From contig DASYAE010000104.1 in the NCBI GenBank assembly GCA_036501535.1, positions 1 to 22,378 of the forward strand: a stretch of DNA of 22,378 nucleotides. Direction: 5' to 3'. The notes beneath the pieces were generated by a model. It did not search any database and was not told the DNA's origin. It worked only from the letters and a program-made list of their open reading frames with translations. A program made the position numbers and the translations under genes. Origin of the DNA: DASYAE01 sp036501535. GTDB taxonomy: Bacteria; Actinomycetota; Actinomycetes; Streptomycetales; Catenulisporaceae. Shown here one piece after another: positions 16,660 through 22,378 of the stretch; the stretch's first letter is position 1; the number at the start of each line of letters is the position of its first letter.

Positions 16660-17373
16660 ATGGACAGCACGCAGAAGGTCGTCGTCATCACCGGCGCCTC
16701 GCAGGGCATCGGCGCGGCGCTCGTGCCCGCCTACCGCAGGCTCGGCTACGCGGTCGTCGCGAACTCCCGCTCCATCACGGCGTCGCAGGACCCCGCGGTG
16801 CTGGCCGTGCCCGGCGACGTCGCGGCGCCGGGCGTCGGCGCCGGGATCGTCGCGCAGGCGCTCGACCGCTTCGGGCGGATCGACTCTCTGGTCAACAACG
16901 CGGGCGTGTTCGTGGCCAAGCCGTTCACCGACTACACCGACGGCGACTACGACACCGTCACGGGCGTGAACCTGCGCGGCTTCTTCGAGGTGACCAGGGC
17001 CGCGGTCGCCGCGATGCTCGAACGCGGCGAGGGCGGACACCTGGTGAACGTCTCCACCAGCCTGGTCGACCATGCCCTTGCGCAGGTGCCCTCGGCGCTC
17101 GCGGCGCTGACCAAGGGCGGCCTGACCGCCGTCACCAGGTCCCTGGCGATCGAGTACGCCGATCGTGGAATCCGGGCCAACACCGTCGCGCTCGGCGTGA
17201 TCCGCGCGCCGATGCACCCCGCGGAGACGCACGAGTTCCTCGCCGCGCTGCACCCGCTCGGGCGGATGGGCGAGATCGACGACGTCGTCGAGGCGGTGCT
17301 CTACCTGGAGACGGCGCGATTCGTGACGGGCGAGACCCTGCACGTCGACGGCGGCCAGAGCGCAGGCCACTGA
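16660..17373 (+). CDS. SDR-family oxidoreductase lacking the catalytic Tyr
   Basis: A 237-aa Rossmann-fold protein of the classical SDR type. The NAD(P) motif is VITGASQGIGAAL (9-21), then VPGDV, LVNNAGVF (77-84), N104 in VNLRGFFEVT, S132/S134 in LVNVSTSLVD, K152, the EYADRGIRANTVALGVIRAPMH loop and the family ending GRMGEIDDVVEAVLYLE...FVTGETLHVDGGQSAGH. The normal YxxxK is A148-A-L-T-K152: Tyr is replaced by Ala. From memory a homologous group carries PSxLAxLTKGGL here, so this is probably a subfamily trait. Reaction is therefore uncertain. GGAAGTGAG lies 9 nt before the ATG. It is the first gene of an operon with the MFS (9-bp gap) and NTF2-like genes. Confidence 0.9.
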   Translation: MDSTQKVVVITGASQGIGAALVPAYRRLGYAVVANSRSITASQDPAVLAVPGDVAAPGVGAGIVAQALDRFGRIDSLVNNAGVFVAKPFTDYTDGDYDTVTGVNLRGFFEVTRAAVAAMLERGEGGHLVNVSTSLVDHALAQVPSALAALTKGGLTAVTRSLAIEYADRGIRANTVALGVIRAPMHPAETHEFLAALHPLGRMGEIDDVVEAVLYLETARFVTGETLHVDGGQSAGH

Positions 17374-17382
17374 GCAGATGAA

Positions 17383-18705
17383 ATGAGCACATCGATCAGG
17401 AGCGTCGGCCCGGACCGCCGGAGGCTGCGCGAGTCGAACGACGGCATGCCCGCGGCTCGGCCGTGCCGAATCGTGGTGCAGGGCGCGTCCGCGATGGCGG
17501 CCGCGATGGGCGTCGGCCGCTTCGCCTACACCCCGATCCTGCCGCTCATGCACGCCCAGGCCGGGCTCTCCCCGCAACTCGGCTCGGCGCTGGCCACCGC
17601 GAACTACGCCGGCTACCTCGCCGGAGCACTCGCCGGCATCGCAGTACCCGCACTGACCCGGTCGAAGATCATTCTGCGCGTATCACTCGTCCTCGTCACC
17701 GTCACCCTGGCCCTGATGCCGGCCACTCACGCCGGGCCGGCGTGGGTCACGCTGCGCTTGGTGGCCGGGGCGGCGAGTGCTCTCGTGTTCGTCATCGCGG
17801 CCGGCACGCTGATCAGCACGCTGCGCCAGCACGCGGATCACCTCACCGGCTGGGGCTTCGGCGGCGTCGGCGCAGGCATCGCGCTGTCCGGCCTGCTCGT
17901 GCTCGCGCTGCCCGGGACCGGCACCTGGCGGCAGGCCTGGTGGCTCGTCGCCGCACTCAGCCTCGCGCTGACGATCCCGGCCTGGCACCTGCCGACCGAC
18001 ACCGCGGAGCGCGCGGCACGACCGGCACGACCGGTGCCCTCAGCGTCGCCCGGAGCGACGCACGGCACGGCCGCCCGGCGCGCCCGCCGGTGGCCGCCCG
18101 GCTTCGCCGCCCTGCTGACCTCGTACGGCCTGGAGGGCGTGGGCTACATCATCGCCGGGACGTTCCTCGTGGTGGCGATCGACCAGAGCGCCGCGCGCTG
18201 GGTCGGCACCAGCGCCTGGGTCCTGGCCGGGCTGGCCGCGCTGCCCTCAGCGGCGCTGTGGTCCGGGCTCGCCCGCCGATGGTCCCGGCCCACGCTGCTC
18301 ACCGCCGCTCTGGCGCTGCAGGCCGTCGGCATCGCCCTGCCGGCGCTGGTCGGCGGCGTCGGACCGGCGCTGCTGTCAGCAGTGCTCTTCGGCGCGACCT
18401 TCCTCGGCATCGCCACCCTCGCGCTGGCGATCGGCGCACAGACCGGAACACCGCGCGCGGTCGCGATCCTCACCGCGGCGTACAGCGCCGGACAGATCGC
18501 CGGACCGATCCTCGTCACGCCCCTGCTGCACACTGGATATCACCAGGCGCTGCTCGCCGGCGCCGTTATCGTCGTGCTGGCGGCCGTGGCCGCCGGCCTG
18601 CTGCGCGCCCGTGCCGCGCAGCGCCTCACCTTCCCCGAACCCGCCCCTGCCACCGAGCAGCGGCGCCCGGCCCTGCCGGCCGAGCCCGATCAAGAAGGCG
18701 AATGA
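17383..18705 (+). CDS. YbfB/YjiJ-family MFS transporter
   Basis: A 440-aa inner-membrane transporter with about 12 predicted helices. The YbfB/YjiJ signature VGRFAYTPILPLM is at about 43-56, followed by ANYAGYLAGALAGI, LRLVAGAASALVFVIAAG, WGFGGVGAGIALSGLLVL and, after a ~40-residue charged central loop (HLPTDTAERAARPARPV), LLTSYGLEGVGYIIAGTFLVVAI. Substrates of this family are largely unknown. The C-terminal tail is Pro/Glu-rich and cytoplasmic. The first ATG is used; an ATG at 17446 would remove only the unconserved N-tail. The stop overlaps a possible start of the next gene in ATGA, implying translational coupling. Confidence 0.9.
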   Translation: MSTSIRSVGPDRRRLRESNDGMPAARPCRIVVQGASAMAAAMGVGRFAYTPILPLMHAQAGLSPQLGSALATANYAGYLAGALAGIAVPALTRSKIILRVSLVLVTVTLALMPATHAGPAWVTLRLVAGAASALVFVIAAGTLISTLRQHADHLTGWGFGGVGAGIALSGLLVLALPGTGTWRQAWWLVAALSLALTIPAWHLPTDTAERAARPARPVPSASPGATHGTAARRARRWPPGFAALLTSYGLEGVGYIIAGTFLVVAIDQSAARWVGTSAWVLAGLAALPSAALWSGLARRWSRPTLLTAALALQAVGIALPALVGGVGPALLSAVLFGATFLGIATLALAIGAQTGTPRAVAILTAAYSAGQIAGPILVTPLLHTGYHQALLAGAVIVVLAAVAAGLLRARAAQRLTFPEPAPATEQRRPALPAEPDQEGE

Positions 18706-18707
18706 GC

Positions 18708-19103
18708 ATGAACACGACAAGCACGAGTACGAACACCACCACCGCCGCGGACGAGGCGGCCCTGCGCGACGTTCTCGACCGCTGGAAGACCGGCGTGGAC
18801 GCGCACGAACCCGAGCGCGTCGCCACCGTCTTCACGGACGAGGCGCTGTTCCAGGGCTTGCACCCGTACAGCATCGGGCGGCCCGGCGTCGCCGAGTACT
18901 ACGCGTCCCAGCCGCTCGGCATGACGGCCGATTACGAGATCCTGGAGAGCCGGCGGCTCGCCGACGGCCTGGTCTTCGGCTACCTGCGCGTGCTGTTCGC
19001 GTTCGCCGACCGCCCGACGCTCGCCGTTTATCTCAGCGTCCTGGCGAAGTGGGAGCCGGCCGGCTGGTTCCTCGACCACTACCAGGTCTCCAAGCTCGAC
19101 TGA
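18708..19103 (+). CDS. SgcJ/EcaC-type NTF2-like (SnoaL-fold) protein
   Basis: A 131-aa cone-shaped alpha+beta protein. A Thr/Ser-rich N-tail is followed by AADEAALRDVLDRWKTGVDAHEPERVATVFTDEALFQGLHPYSIGRPGVAEYYASQPLGM, typical of the SgcJ/EcaC group, then strands YEILESRRLADGLVFGYLRVLFAF and PTLAVYLSVLAKWEPAGWFLDHYQVSKLD. Members bind or transform small organic ligands; some are encoded in secondary-metabolite clusters. ATG 18702 overlaps the MFS stop as ATGA, but AAGG is only 3 nt from it and 9 nt from ATG 18708, so 18708 is preferred by a small margin. It is the last gene of the SDR-MFS operon. Confidence 0.87.
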   Translation: MNTTSTSTNTTTAADEAALRDVLDRWKTGVDAHEPERVATVFTDEALFQGLHPYSIGRPGVAEYYASQPLGMTADYEILESRRLADGLVFGYLRVLFAFADRPTLAVYLSVLAKWEPAGWFLDHYQVSKLD

Positions 19104-19230
19104 CACTCTTCAAGAGCTGCGAGAAGCGGCAACGCAGACTGGGCCTGCCGTGCAGCCAGCCCATCTCGGCCGCCCGCGTCTGGCGGGATCGATCCCAAAG
19201 GTGTCGTTTCTGCAGCTGACGCGGCAGCAG

Positions 19231-19291
19231 GTGATCACCGTAGGTTCGTGGTGCGCCGGGTGGCCGGTGCTTCCGAACAGGGAGTGATCAC
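19231..19291. promoter_or_regulatory. Paired GTGATCAC palindromes upstream of the ABM gene
   Basis: The 8-bp palindrome GTGATCAC occurs at 19231-19238 (inside the 10-bp GGTGATCACC) and again at 19284-19291, abutting the ATG. Centre-to-centre distance is 53 bp, about five helical turns. This fits an operator pair for cooperative binding or looping; the regulator is unknown. Confidence 0.45.
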
Positions 19292-19588
19292 ATGAAGGTC
19301 GGTCTGCTGGTCCGGATCGAGGCCAAGCCCGAGTACGCGGACGAGGTGGAGGCGATGCTGCGCAGTGCGCAGGAACTGGCCGAGCAGGAGCGGGGCACAG
19401 TGGTGTGGTTCGCGTTCCGGGAGAACGCCACCACGTTCGGGGTGTTCGACGCGTTCGCAGACGAGTCGGGTCGTCAGGCGCACCTGAGCGGCCGGATCGC
19501 TGCGGCGCTGGGGGAGGCGGCGGCGACGAAGCTCACTGCCGCGCCGGTGATCGCATCGGTCGACGTGCTGGGCAGCAAGGTCTCCTGA
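19292..19588 (+). CDS. ABM-domain (antibiotic biosynthesis monooxygenase / YgiN-like) protein
   Basis: A 98-aa single ABM fold (ferredoxin-like dimer). The sequence follows the family: MKVGLLVRIEAKPEYADEVEAMLRSAQELAEQERGTVVWFAFRENATTFGVFDAFADESGRQAHLSGRIAAAL, then a final strand PVIASVDVLGSKV. Members are cofactor-free quinone/anthrone monooxygenases or heme-degrading enzymes; which reaction applies is not visible, though E/GT-VVWFAFRE and the His of QAHLSG are typical of the putative-quinol-monooxygenase group. GGAG sits 7 nt before the ATG. It is separated from the NTF2-like gene by 188 bp with its own palindrome pair, so it is probably a separate unit. Confidence 0.87.
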   Translation: MKVGLLVRIEAKPEYADEVEAMLRSAQELAEQERGTVVWFAFRENATTFGVFDAFADESGRQAHLSGRIAAALGEAAATKLTAAPVIASVDVLGSKVS

Positions 19589-19637
19589 CCCGCACCGAAC
19601 CGCGGCGCAAACGAAGTAGCAGCTCAGACCCGCTTCT

Positions 19638-19697
19638 CTAGCACTCGATGACGTTGACCGCGAGGCCGCCGCGGGCCGTCTCCTTGTACTTGACCTG
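19638..19697 (-). pseudogene. L-serine ammonia-lyase (SdaA) C-terminal relic
   Basis: Read on the minus strand this segment encodes QVKYKETARGGLAVNVIEC followed by TAG, the highly conserved C-terminus of bacterial [4Fe-4S] L-serine dehydratases, whose last Cys is a cluster or active-site residue. Upstream the frame loses the expected TGADM and reaches a stop 65 bp beyond (19767-19769). Similarity ends at 19697, inside a GACCTGC sequence that recurs 44 bp away. Only about 19 residues of a ~450-aa enzyme remain. Confidence 0.8.
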
Positions 19698-20012
19698 CAA
19701 GGGGGCCGCGCGGGTGCTTGCTCGCGCGAGCCTCTGACCTGCGAGAATGCTCAATCTGATGGATACTCACGCGCTCCTGGGACTTCTCTGGGACATTTTG
19801 CCGCAAGCGTGCGCAACGCTCATTTTGAACTACACAGCCGCAGGTCGCTGCCGCAGCGGACCCTCTTGGCCTGCAAGTTTATGGCGACCGGGCACCGGTC
19901 AGAGGTGCGCCGCCCCTTTTGCCAAGTTCTGCATGTCAGCGCACCGGATCGTCGAGCACTGCGGCGGCTGCGTTAGTTGACCAGGTGCTCGGGCGGCGAC
20001 CTGGGCGCGGTT

Positions 20013-20059
20013 TGCTCCTTGGCGGCGGCCCTGGTGCGGTGGGTTCGCGGCAAGGAGCA
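20013..20059 (-). terminator. Hairpin downstream of the Cys-rich membrane protein gene
   Basis: TGCTCCTTG (20013-20021) and CAAGGAGCA (20051-20059) are exact complements around a 29-nt GC-rich loop. The site is about 60 bp past the stop of the leftward gene. The large loop and absence of a U-tract make it a moderate candidate. Confidence 0.4.
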
Positions 20060-20119
20060 GACTGCCTGTCAATGGCCACGAGGTTCTGGCTCTGGCTGCC
20101 GACACTCCCTGCCGCGAAC

Positions 20120-20641
20120 TCACCGCAGGGCACTGTCCGAGGGGTAATGGGCCGACCCGGTGCGCACCGCGTTGGTGCCGCGTGCCAGGAACCAGACGCC
20201 CTCGAAGACGAGTCCGGCGACGAGCACCGCGAGGAACAGCAGTCCCTCGTCGCCGTGGATCAGGCTGCTTCCCCGCACCGCTTCGCCTAGGGACAGCAAG
20301 GCCAGCGCCGACCAGCCGGCACCGGTGACCAGGCAGTGCGCGTGCCGGCAGCGCCAGAAGTTGAGCGCGCACCATCCGCCGGCGGCCAGCGCCGCCGCGC
20401 CGTTGACCAGCAGTCCGGCCCGGGTGGACAGCGACGGCGCGAGGCCGACCAGCACCGCTACCACCACGAAGAAGGCCACCATCGGCAGCCCCGTGCGGGG
20501 CAGCGAGCGGTCCAGTCGGCGCTTGAGTGGGGTGTCGGCCGATAGCGGGGGCGGTGACCAGCCCCAGAGCGATGCGGGGGTGCAGCAGCCGGAGCTCTGC
20601 GCGCCGCGTCCGTCCGTCCCGATGGTGATTCGCTTCGCCAT
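20120..20641 (-). CDS. Cys-rich four-TM membrane protein of a metal-responsive unit
   Basis: A 173-aa integral membrane protein of unknown function. A polar ~50-residue N-tail carries C19-C20 in QSSGCCTPASLWGW. Hydrophobic segments lie at about 52-68, 75-96, 105-123 and 132-152. C91, C98 and C103 (WCALNFWRCRHAHC) sit at the end of helix 2 with two His (100, 102), a pattern that could bind a soft metal. The remainder is GxGxxALALLSLGEAVRGSSLIHGDEG and a last helix. The start is fixed by a strong AGGAGGTG 8 nt upstream of the ATG; longer in-frame readings would run through the promoter. A MerR-type promoter with a dyad spacer lies directly upstream, so expression is probably metal-induced. The MerR gene before it is damaged. 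Confidence 0.78.
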   Translation of the reverse strand: MAKRITIGTDGRGAQSSGCCTPASLWGWSPPPLSADTPLKRRLDRSLPRTGLPMVAFFVVVAVLVGLAPSLSTRAGLLVNGAAALAAGGWCALNFWRCRHAHCLVTGAGWSALALLSLGEAVRGSSLIHGDEGLLFLAVLVAGLVFEGVWFLARGTNAVRTGSAHYPSDSALR

Positions 20642-20669
20642 GATCGGGCACCTCCTACTCTCCACCGCA

Positions 20670-20700
20670 GGATGTGCCCTCCCACCGGGGGGAGAGTCAA
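20670..20700 (-). promoter_or_regulatory. MerR-type promoter/operator with long spacer
   Basis: On the minus strand TTGACT (-35) is followed by a 19-nt spacer and ACATCC (or 20 nt and CATCCT). The spacer contains CTCCCCCCGGTGGGAG, a near-perfect 16-bp dyad (7 of 8 pairs). A suboptimal 19-20 bp spacer with a central dyad is the hallmark of promoters untwisted by MerR-family activators. It serves the Cys-rich membrane protein gene, with TTGACT about 54 bp from its ATG. Confidence 0.75.
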
Positions 20701-20760
20701 GCCCCAGCCCCATCGCCCGTTCCGGTCCCGTCCCGGGTGCGACCCAGCCGGGGATCGCGG

Positions 20761-20981
20761 TCATGGAAGTTCGGTGATCTCCGCGAGCGTGAGACCCAGC
20801 GAGCGGAGCGCACCGACCACCTCGACGCACCACAGCGCCTCGGAGTCGAACAACCGGTAGTTCCCCGCGCTGCGCCCGACCGTGTAGATCAGCCCGAGAT
20901 CCTCGTACTCGCGCAGCGTCTTCACGGGCACGCCTGAACGCCTGGACAGATCCCGATCGTCATCACCGCCGCGCTGCTCAC
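20761..20981 (-). pseudogene. MerR-family regulator, frameshifted start and truncated end
   Basis: The minus strand encodes a clear MerR DNA-binding domain: DLSRRSGVPVKTLREYEDLGLIYTVGRSAGNYRLFDSEALWCVEVVGALRSLGLTLAEITEL. The expected opening lies in another frame: GTG at 20981 gives MSSAAVMTIG, then the frame is lost at a C run (20952-20954, plus strand). One more base there would restore MTIGDLSRRSGV. The reading stops at ELP, so the C-terminal dimerisation helix and effector-binding residues (about 50 residues) are missing. A TTG at 20991 after AGGAGGAGGA could still start an in-frame 77-residue product (MKHGEQRGGDDDRDLSRRSG). It lies just upstream of the MerR-type promoter, in the same direction. 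Confidence 0.75.
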
Positions 20982-21411
20982 CGTGCTTCAATCCTCCTCC
21001 TGGCAATGAACCGCCATGCCCCATCCCGTGATCATCACGACTACCGCTCTGGCCGCGGCCGAAACCACAGTCCTTGGGCCAGCCGCCCTCTGCTTCGACG
21101 AGCATCCGGCGCAGAGCTCGCTAATGCGACCTATCATGCCTGGTCAACGCCGTGCTAGCATCTCCATTGGATACCATCGCCACCGAAGCAGCGATTTCAT
21201 GACTGGGCGTCAGATCGCTTGCCTGGCACGGGTATTACGTCGAAACAGCCGGCGGCGGGCAACCCGATCCAAGAGCCACCACAACCGCCTTCAGGCAGCA
21301 TGGCCGCATCCGAACCGCACATCGGCACCCAGGCCGCTCGCAGTGTTGTCCGCACGGCCGCCGTCCTTGGTCGGCGCTGCCGTGATACCGCAGGACCGCA
21401 TGTTCTGGTCA
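20982..21411. other. 430-bp stretch with no recognised gene
   Basis: It holds an AGGAGGAGGA ribosome-site-like run (20992-21001, minus strand) in front of the merR-type gene. Part of it (about 21100-21300) is less GC-rich than its surroundings. Both strands have short open frames, such as 21016-21432 on the plus strand, without actinomycete third-position bias or recognisable similarity. It is probably decayed or foreign sequence separating the two halves of the metal region. Confidence 0.5.
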
Positions 21412-21792
21412 TCAAGTCGGCTGGTCTCCTGAGGCGAGGTGGCGTTCGGCGTCGAGGGCTGCGGCGGCGGCGGTGATGGCTCGGCGGTAGGTGTGGTCGA
21501 CGAGGTCGCCGCAGGCGAAGACGCCGGTCAGGTCCATGGTGATGATGTCGTCGGTGATGTAGGTGGCGCCGAAGCGTTCGGCCTGCTTGCGCATGGCGTC
21601 GATGAGCTCCGGGCCTTGGGGGAAGCCGGGGAAGTTCTCGACGTCGGTGGTGGTGTAGAGGGCGCCTCCTGCGGTGACGGAGCCTTCGAAGACGATGGCG
21701 GCGAGGCCTGCGCGTGCAGTGTAGATCGCGGCGGTGTGTCCGGCGGTGCCGCCGCCGACGATGACGACCTGGTGGATCGGGGTGTCGGTCAC
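21412..21792 (-). CDS. trxB: Thioredoxin-reductase-like protein with a large in-frame internal deletion
   Basis: A 126-aa remnant of a ~320-aa thioredoxin reductase. Residues 1-90 match the FAD-binding N-terminus (VVIVGGGTAGHTAAIYTARAGLAAIVFEG, GGALYTTTDVENFPGFPQG, ELIDAMRKQAERFGATYITDDIITMDLTG). The reading then passes directly to the C-terminal FAD motif VFACGDLVDHTYRRAITAA (91-109) and ALDAERHLA. The redox CxxC, the NADPH domain and the two linking strands (about 190 residues) are gone, as is the usual GTGC after ITAA. It cannot act as a normal reductase. It starts 4 bp after the arsC-type stop at a GTG, so the pair was an arsenate-reductase / thioredoxin-reductase operon. It may be a pseudogene. 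Confidence 0.8.
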   Translation of the reverse strand: MTDTPIHQVVIVGGGTAGHTAAIYTARAGLAAIVFEGSVTAGGALYTTTDVENFPGFPQGPELIDAMRKQAERFGATYITDDIITMDLTGVFACGDLVDHTYRRAITAAAAALDAERHLASGDQPT

Positions 21793-21796
21793 GGCT

Positions 21797-22204
21797 CTAG
21801 GCCTCGGCGCCGGCGCCGGTGGCGGGTAGCAGTTCGGCGATCAGGGCCTTGATGCGGCGCTCGACATCATCGCGGATGGGGCGCACGGCCTCGATGCCTT
21901 GGCCTGCGGGGTCGTCGAGGGTCCAGTCGAGGTAGCGCTTGCCGGGGTGGATCGGGCAGGCGTCTCCGCAGCCCATGGTCACCACCGCGTCGGCTGCGCG
22001 GACGACCTCGTCGGTGAGCGGTTTGGGGTAGGTGTCGGAAAGGTCGATGCCGAGTTCCCGCAGGGCCGCGATGACGGTGGGGTCGAGCACGCCTGTGGGG
22101 GCGGAGCCCGCGGATCGGGTGACCACGGCGCCGCCGGGTCGGTGGGTCAGGAGGGCGGCGGCCATCTGGGAGCGTCCGGCGTTGTGCACGCATACGAACA
22201 ACAT
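21797..22204 (-). CDS. arsC: Arsenate reductase, LMW-phosphatase type (ArsC), catalytic domain
   Basis: It reduces arsenate to arsenite. The 135-aa frame from ATG 22204 holds the P-loop CVHNAGRSQ (C5, R11), the block RSAGSAPTGVLDPTVIAALRELGIDLSD, the redox-site region VVTMGCGDACPIHPGKRYLDWTLDDPAGQG with its Cys residues, and RPIRDDVERRIKALIAELL. GCGDACP is typical of the actinobacterial thioredoxin- or mycothiol-coupled group. The usual N-terminal three-helix domain is encoded just upstream but in another frame, so this ATG may be an internal restart with no visible ribosome site. It begins one or two residues before the first beta strand, which may be enough to fold. The damaged trxB follows after 4 bp. 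Confidence 0.85.
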   Translation of the reverse strand: MLFVCVHNAGRSQMAAALLTHRPGGAVVTRSAGSAPTGVLDPTVIAALRELGIDLSDTYPKPLTDEVVRAADAVVTMGCGDACPIHPGKRYLDWTLDDPAGQGIEAVRPIRDDVERRIKALIAELLPATGAGAEA

Positions 22205-22378
22205 TGCGGGGTTGGGATTCTGGGCCCGGGCCCTTGGCTTTGGCGGCTGCGGCGAGGCGGTCGGTGGCGAAGCGCACGGCCAGGACGGGCAGGTACCGGT
22301 GGATGCGCGCGTTCTAGGCCAGCAGTTGGTAGGACTCGTCGACCAGGGCGTGGACGGACTCGGTGGCGAAGATCCCGT
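22205..22378 (-). pseudogene. N-terminal three-helix domain of ArsC, broken by nonsense codon and frameshift
   Basis: Minus-strand reading gives GIFATESVHALVDESYQLLA, a TAG (22314-22316), then NARIHRYLPVLAVRFATDRLAAAAKAKGPGPESQP. This is the helical N-terminal domain often fused to actinobacterial ArsC (pattern ...ESYxLLAxxARIxxYLPVLAxRFAxxRL). The expected continuation is ...ESQPAMLFVCVHN; one extra base in the run GGGG at 22208-22211 (plus strand) puts ArsC out of frame. The gene continues beyond the window edge. One stop plus one frameshift in ~170 bp argues for real decay; the homopolymer change alone could be a read error. Confidence 0.72.

Larger units (their letters stand above)
19589..20119. 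other. 531-bp stretch without an intact gene
   Basis: Contents: a relic of an L-serine dehydratase C-terminus (19638-19697), a GACCTGCRAG direct repeat (19692-19701 and 19736-19745), a 12-bp palindrome GCTCGCGCGAGC (19720-19731), CATTTTG repeated at 19794-19800 and 19821-19827, and a hairpin at 20013-20059. The part around 19746-19880 is less GC-rich than its surroundings. Short open frames here lack codon bias and recognisable similarity. Confidence 0.55.

Noticed and set aside
19690..19880. Possible insertion-sequence remnant (direct repeats CATTTTG and GACCTGCRAG)
   Set aside because: No transposase sequence, terminal inverted repeats or target duplication could be identified.
19747..19980. 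Plus-strand frame with a hydrophobic start (MLNLMDTHALLGLLWDILPQ)
   Set aside because: Atypical composition, no ribosome site and no recognisable similarity; it may be a chance frame in decayed DNA.
21003..21090. Minus-strand hydrophobic peptide ending GWGMAVHCQEED just before the merR-type gene
   Set aside because: Could be the tail of a lost membrane protein, but only ~30 residues and no family pattern; not enough to call.
21130..21200. Plus-strand peptide LVNAVLASPLDTIATEAAIS followed by a stop
   Set aside because: Looks protein-like, but a stop lies six codons upstream and no similarity is recognised.

Overview
The window is very GC-rich with strong third-position G/C bias. It encodes several actinobacterial families: a deazaflavin (F420)-type nitroreductase-like protein, a mycothiol-isomerase/DinB-like protein, a SnoaL-tailed ECF sigma factor and a DrrC-type UvrA. 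This points to a filamentous actinomycete (Streptomyces, Catenulispora or Actinospica type). The genus cannot be fixed from the sequence. I see no tRNA, rRNA, CRISPR array, intact transposase or integrase.

Layout. (1) 1-2925: the end of a DUF1028 protein, then gluconokinase and an unusual glucose-6-phosphate dehydrogenase, a gluconate / pentose-phosphate entry block, closed by a hairpin. (2) 2972-5629: a 14-TM drug-efflux MFS pump divergent from a SigX5-like ECF sigma factor. (3) 5713-10533: small regulatory and stress-type genes: GNAT acetyltransferase, DinB-like protein, TetR divergent from a DUF385 nitroreductase-like protein with a clear TetR-type operator between them, an unrecognised protein, and a methyltransferase divergent from an AraC regulator over a palindrome. 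A perfect 24-bp hairpin closes the block. (4) 10711-14672: a two-TM protein, a transglutaminase-like protein and a UvrA2/DrrC-type ATPase whose 3' end overlaps the transglutaminase gene by 16 bp. (5) 14942-19588: a LysR regulator, a muconolactone-isomerase-like protein and a decayed GlxA-type regulator on one side. Divergent from them is an operon of a non-canonical SDR, a YbfB-type MFS and an NTF2-like protein, followed by an ABM-fold protein. (6) 19589-22378: a decayed metal / arsenic region.

The last region is the most informative. It holds a 19-residue relic of the L-serine dehydratase C-terminus and a MerR regulator frameshifted near its start and truncated at its end. The MerR gene is followed by a well-preserved MerR-type promoter (19-20 bp spacer with dyad) driving a Cys-rich membrane protein. 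Beyond that lie a thioredoxin reductase that lost about 190 internal residues in frame, and an arsenate reductase whose N-terminal helical domain is cut off by one extra base plus a nonsense codon.

A second theme is transcriptional. At least six genes have a TANNNT -10 box 6-8 nt before the chosen start codon, the signature of leaderless mRNAs, and this decides several starts here. I found no clear multi-gene novel system. The best candidates for real novelty are the remodelled arsenic genes, the Tyr-less SDR operon, the Lys-less G6PDH and the unrecognised protein at 8510-9097.
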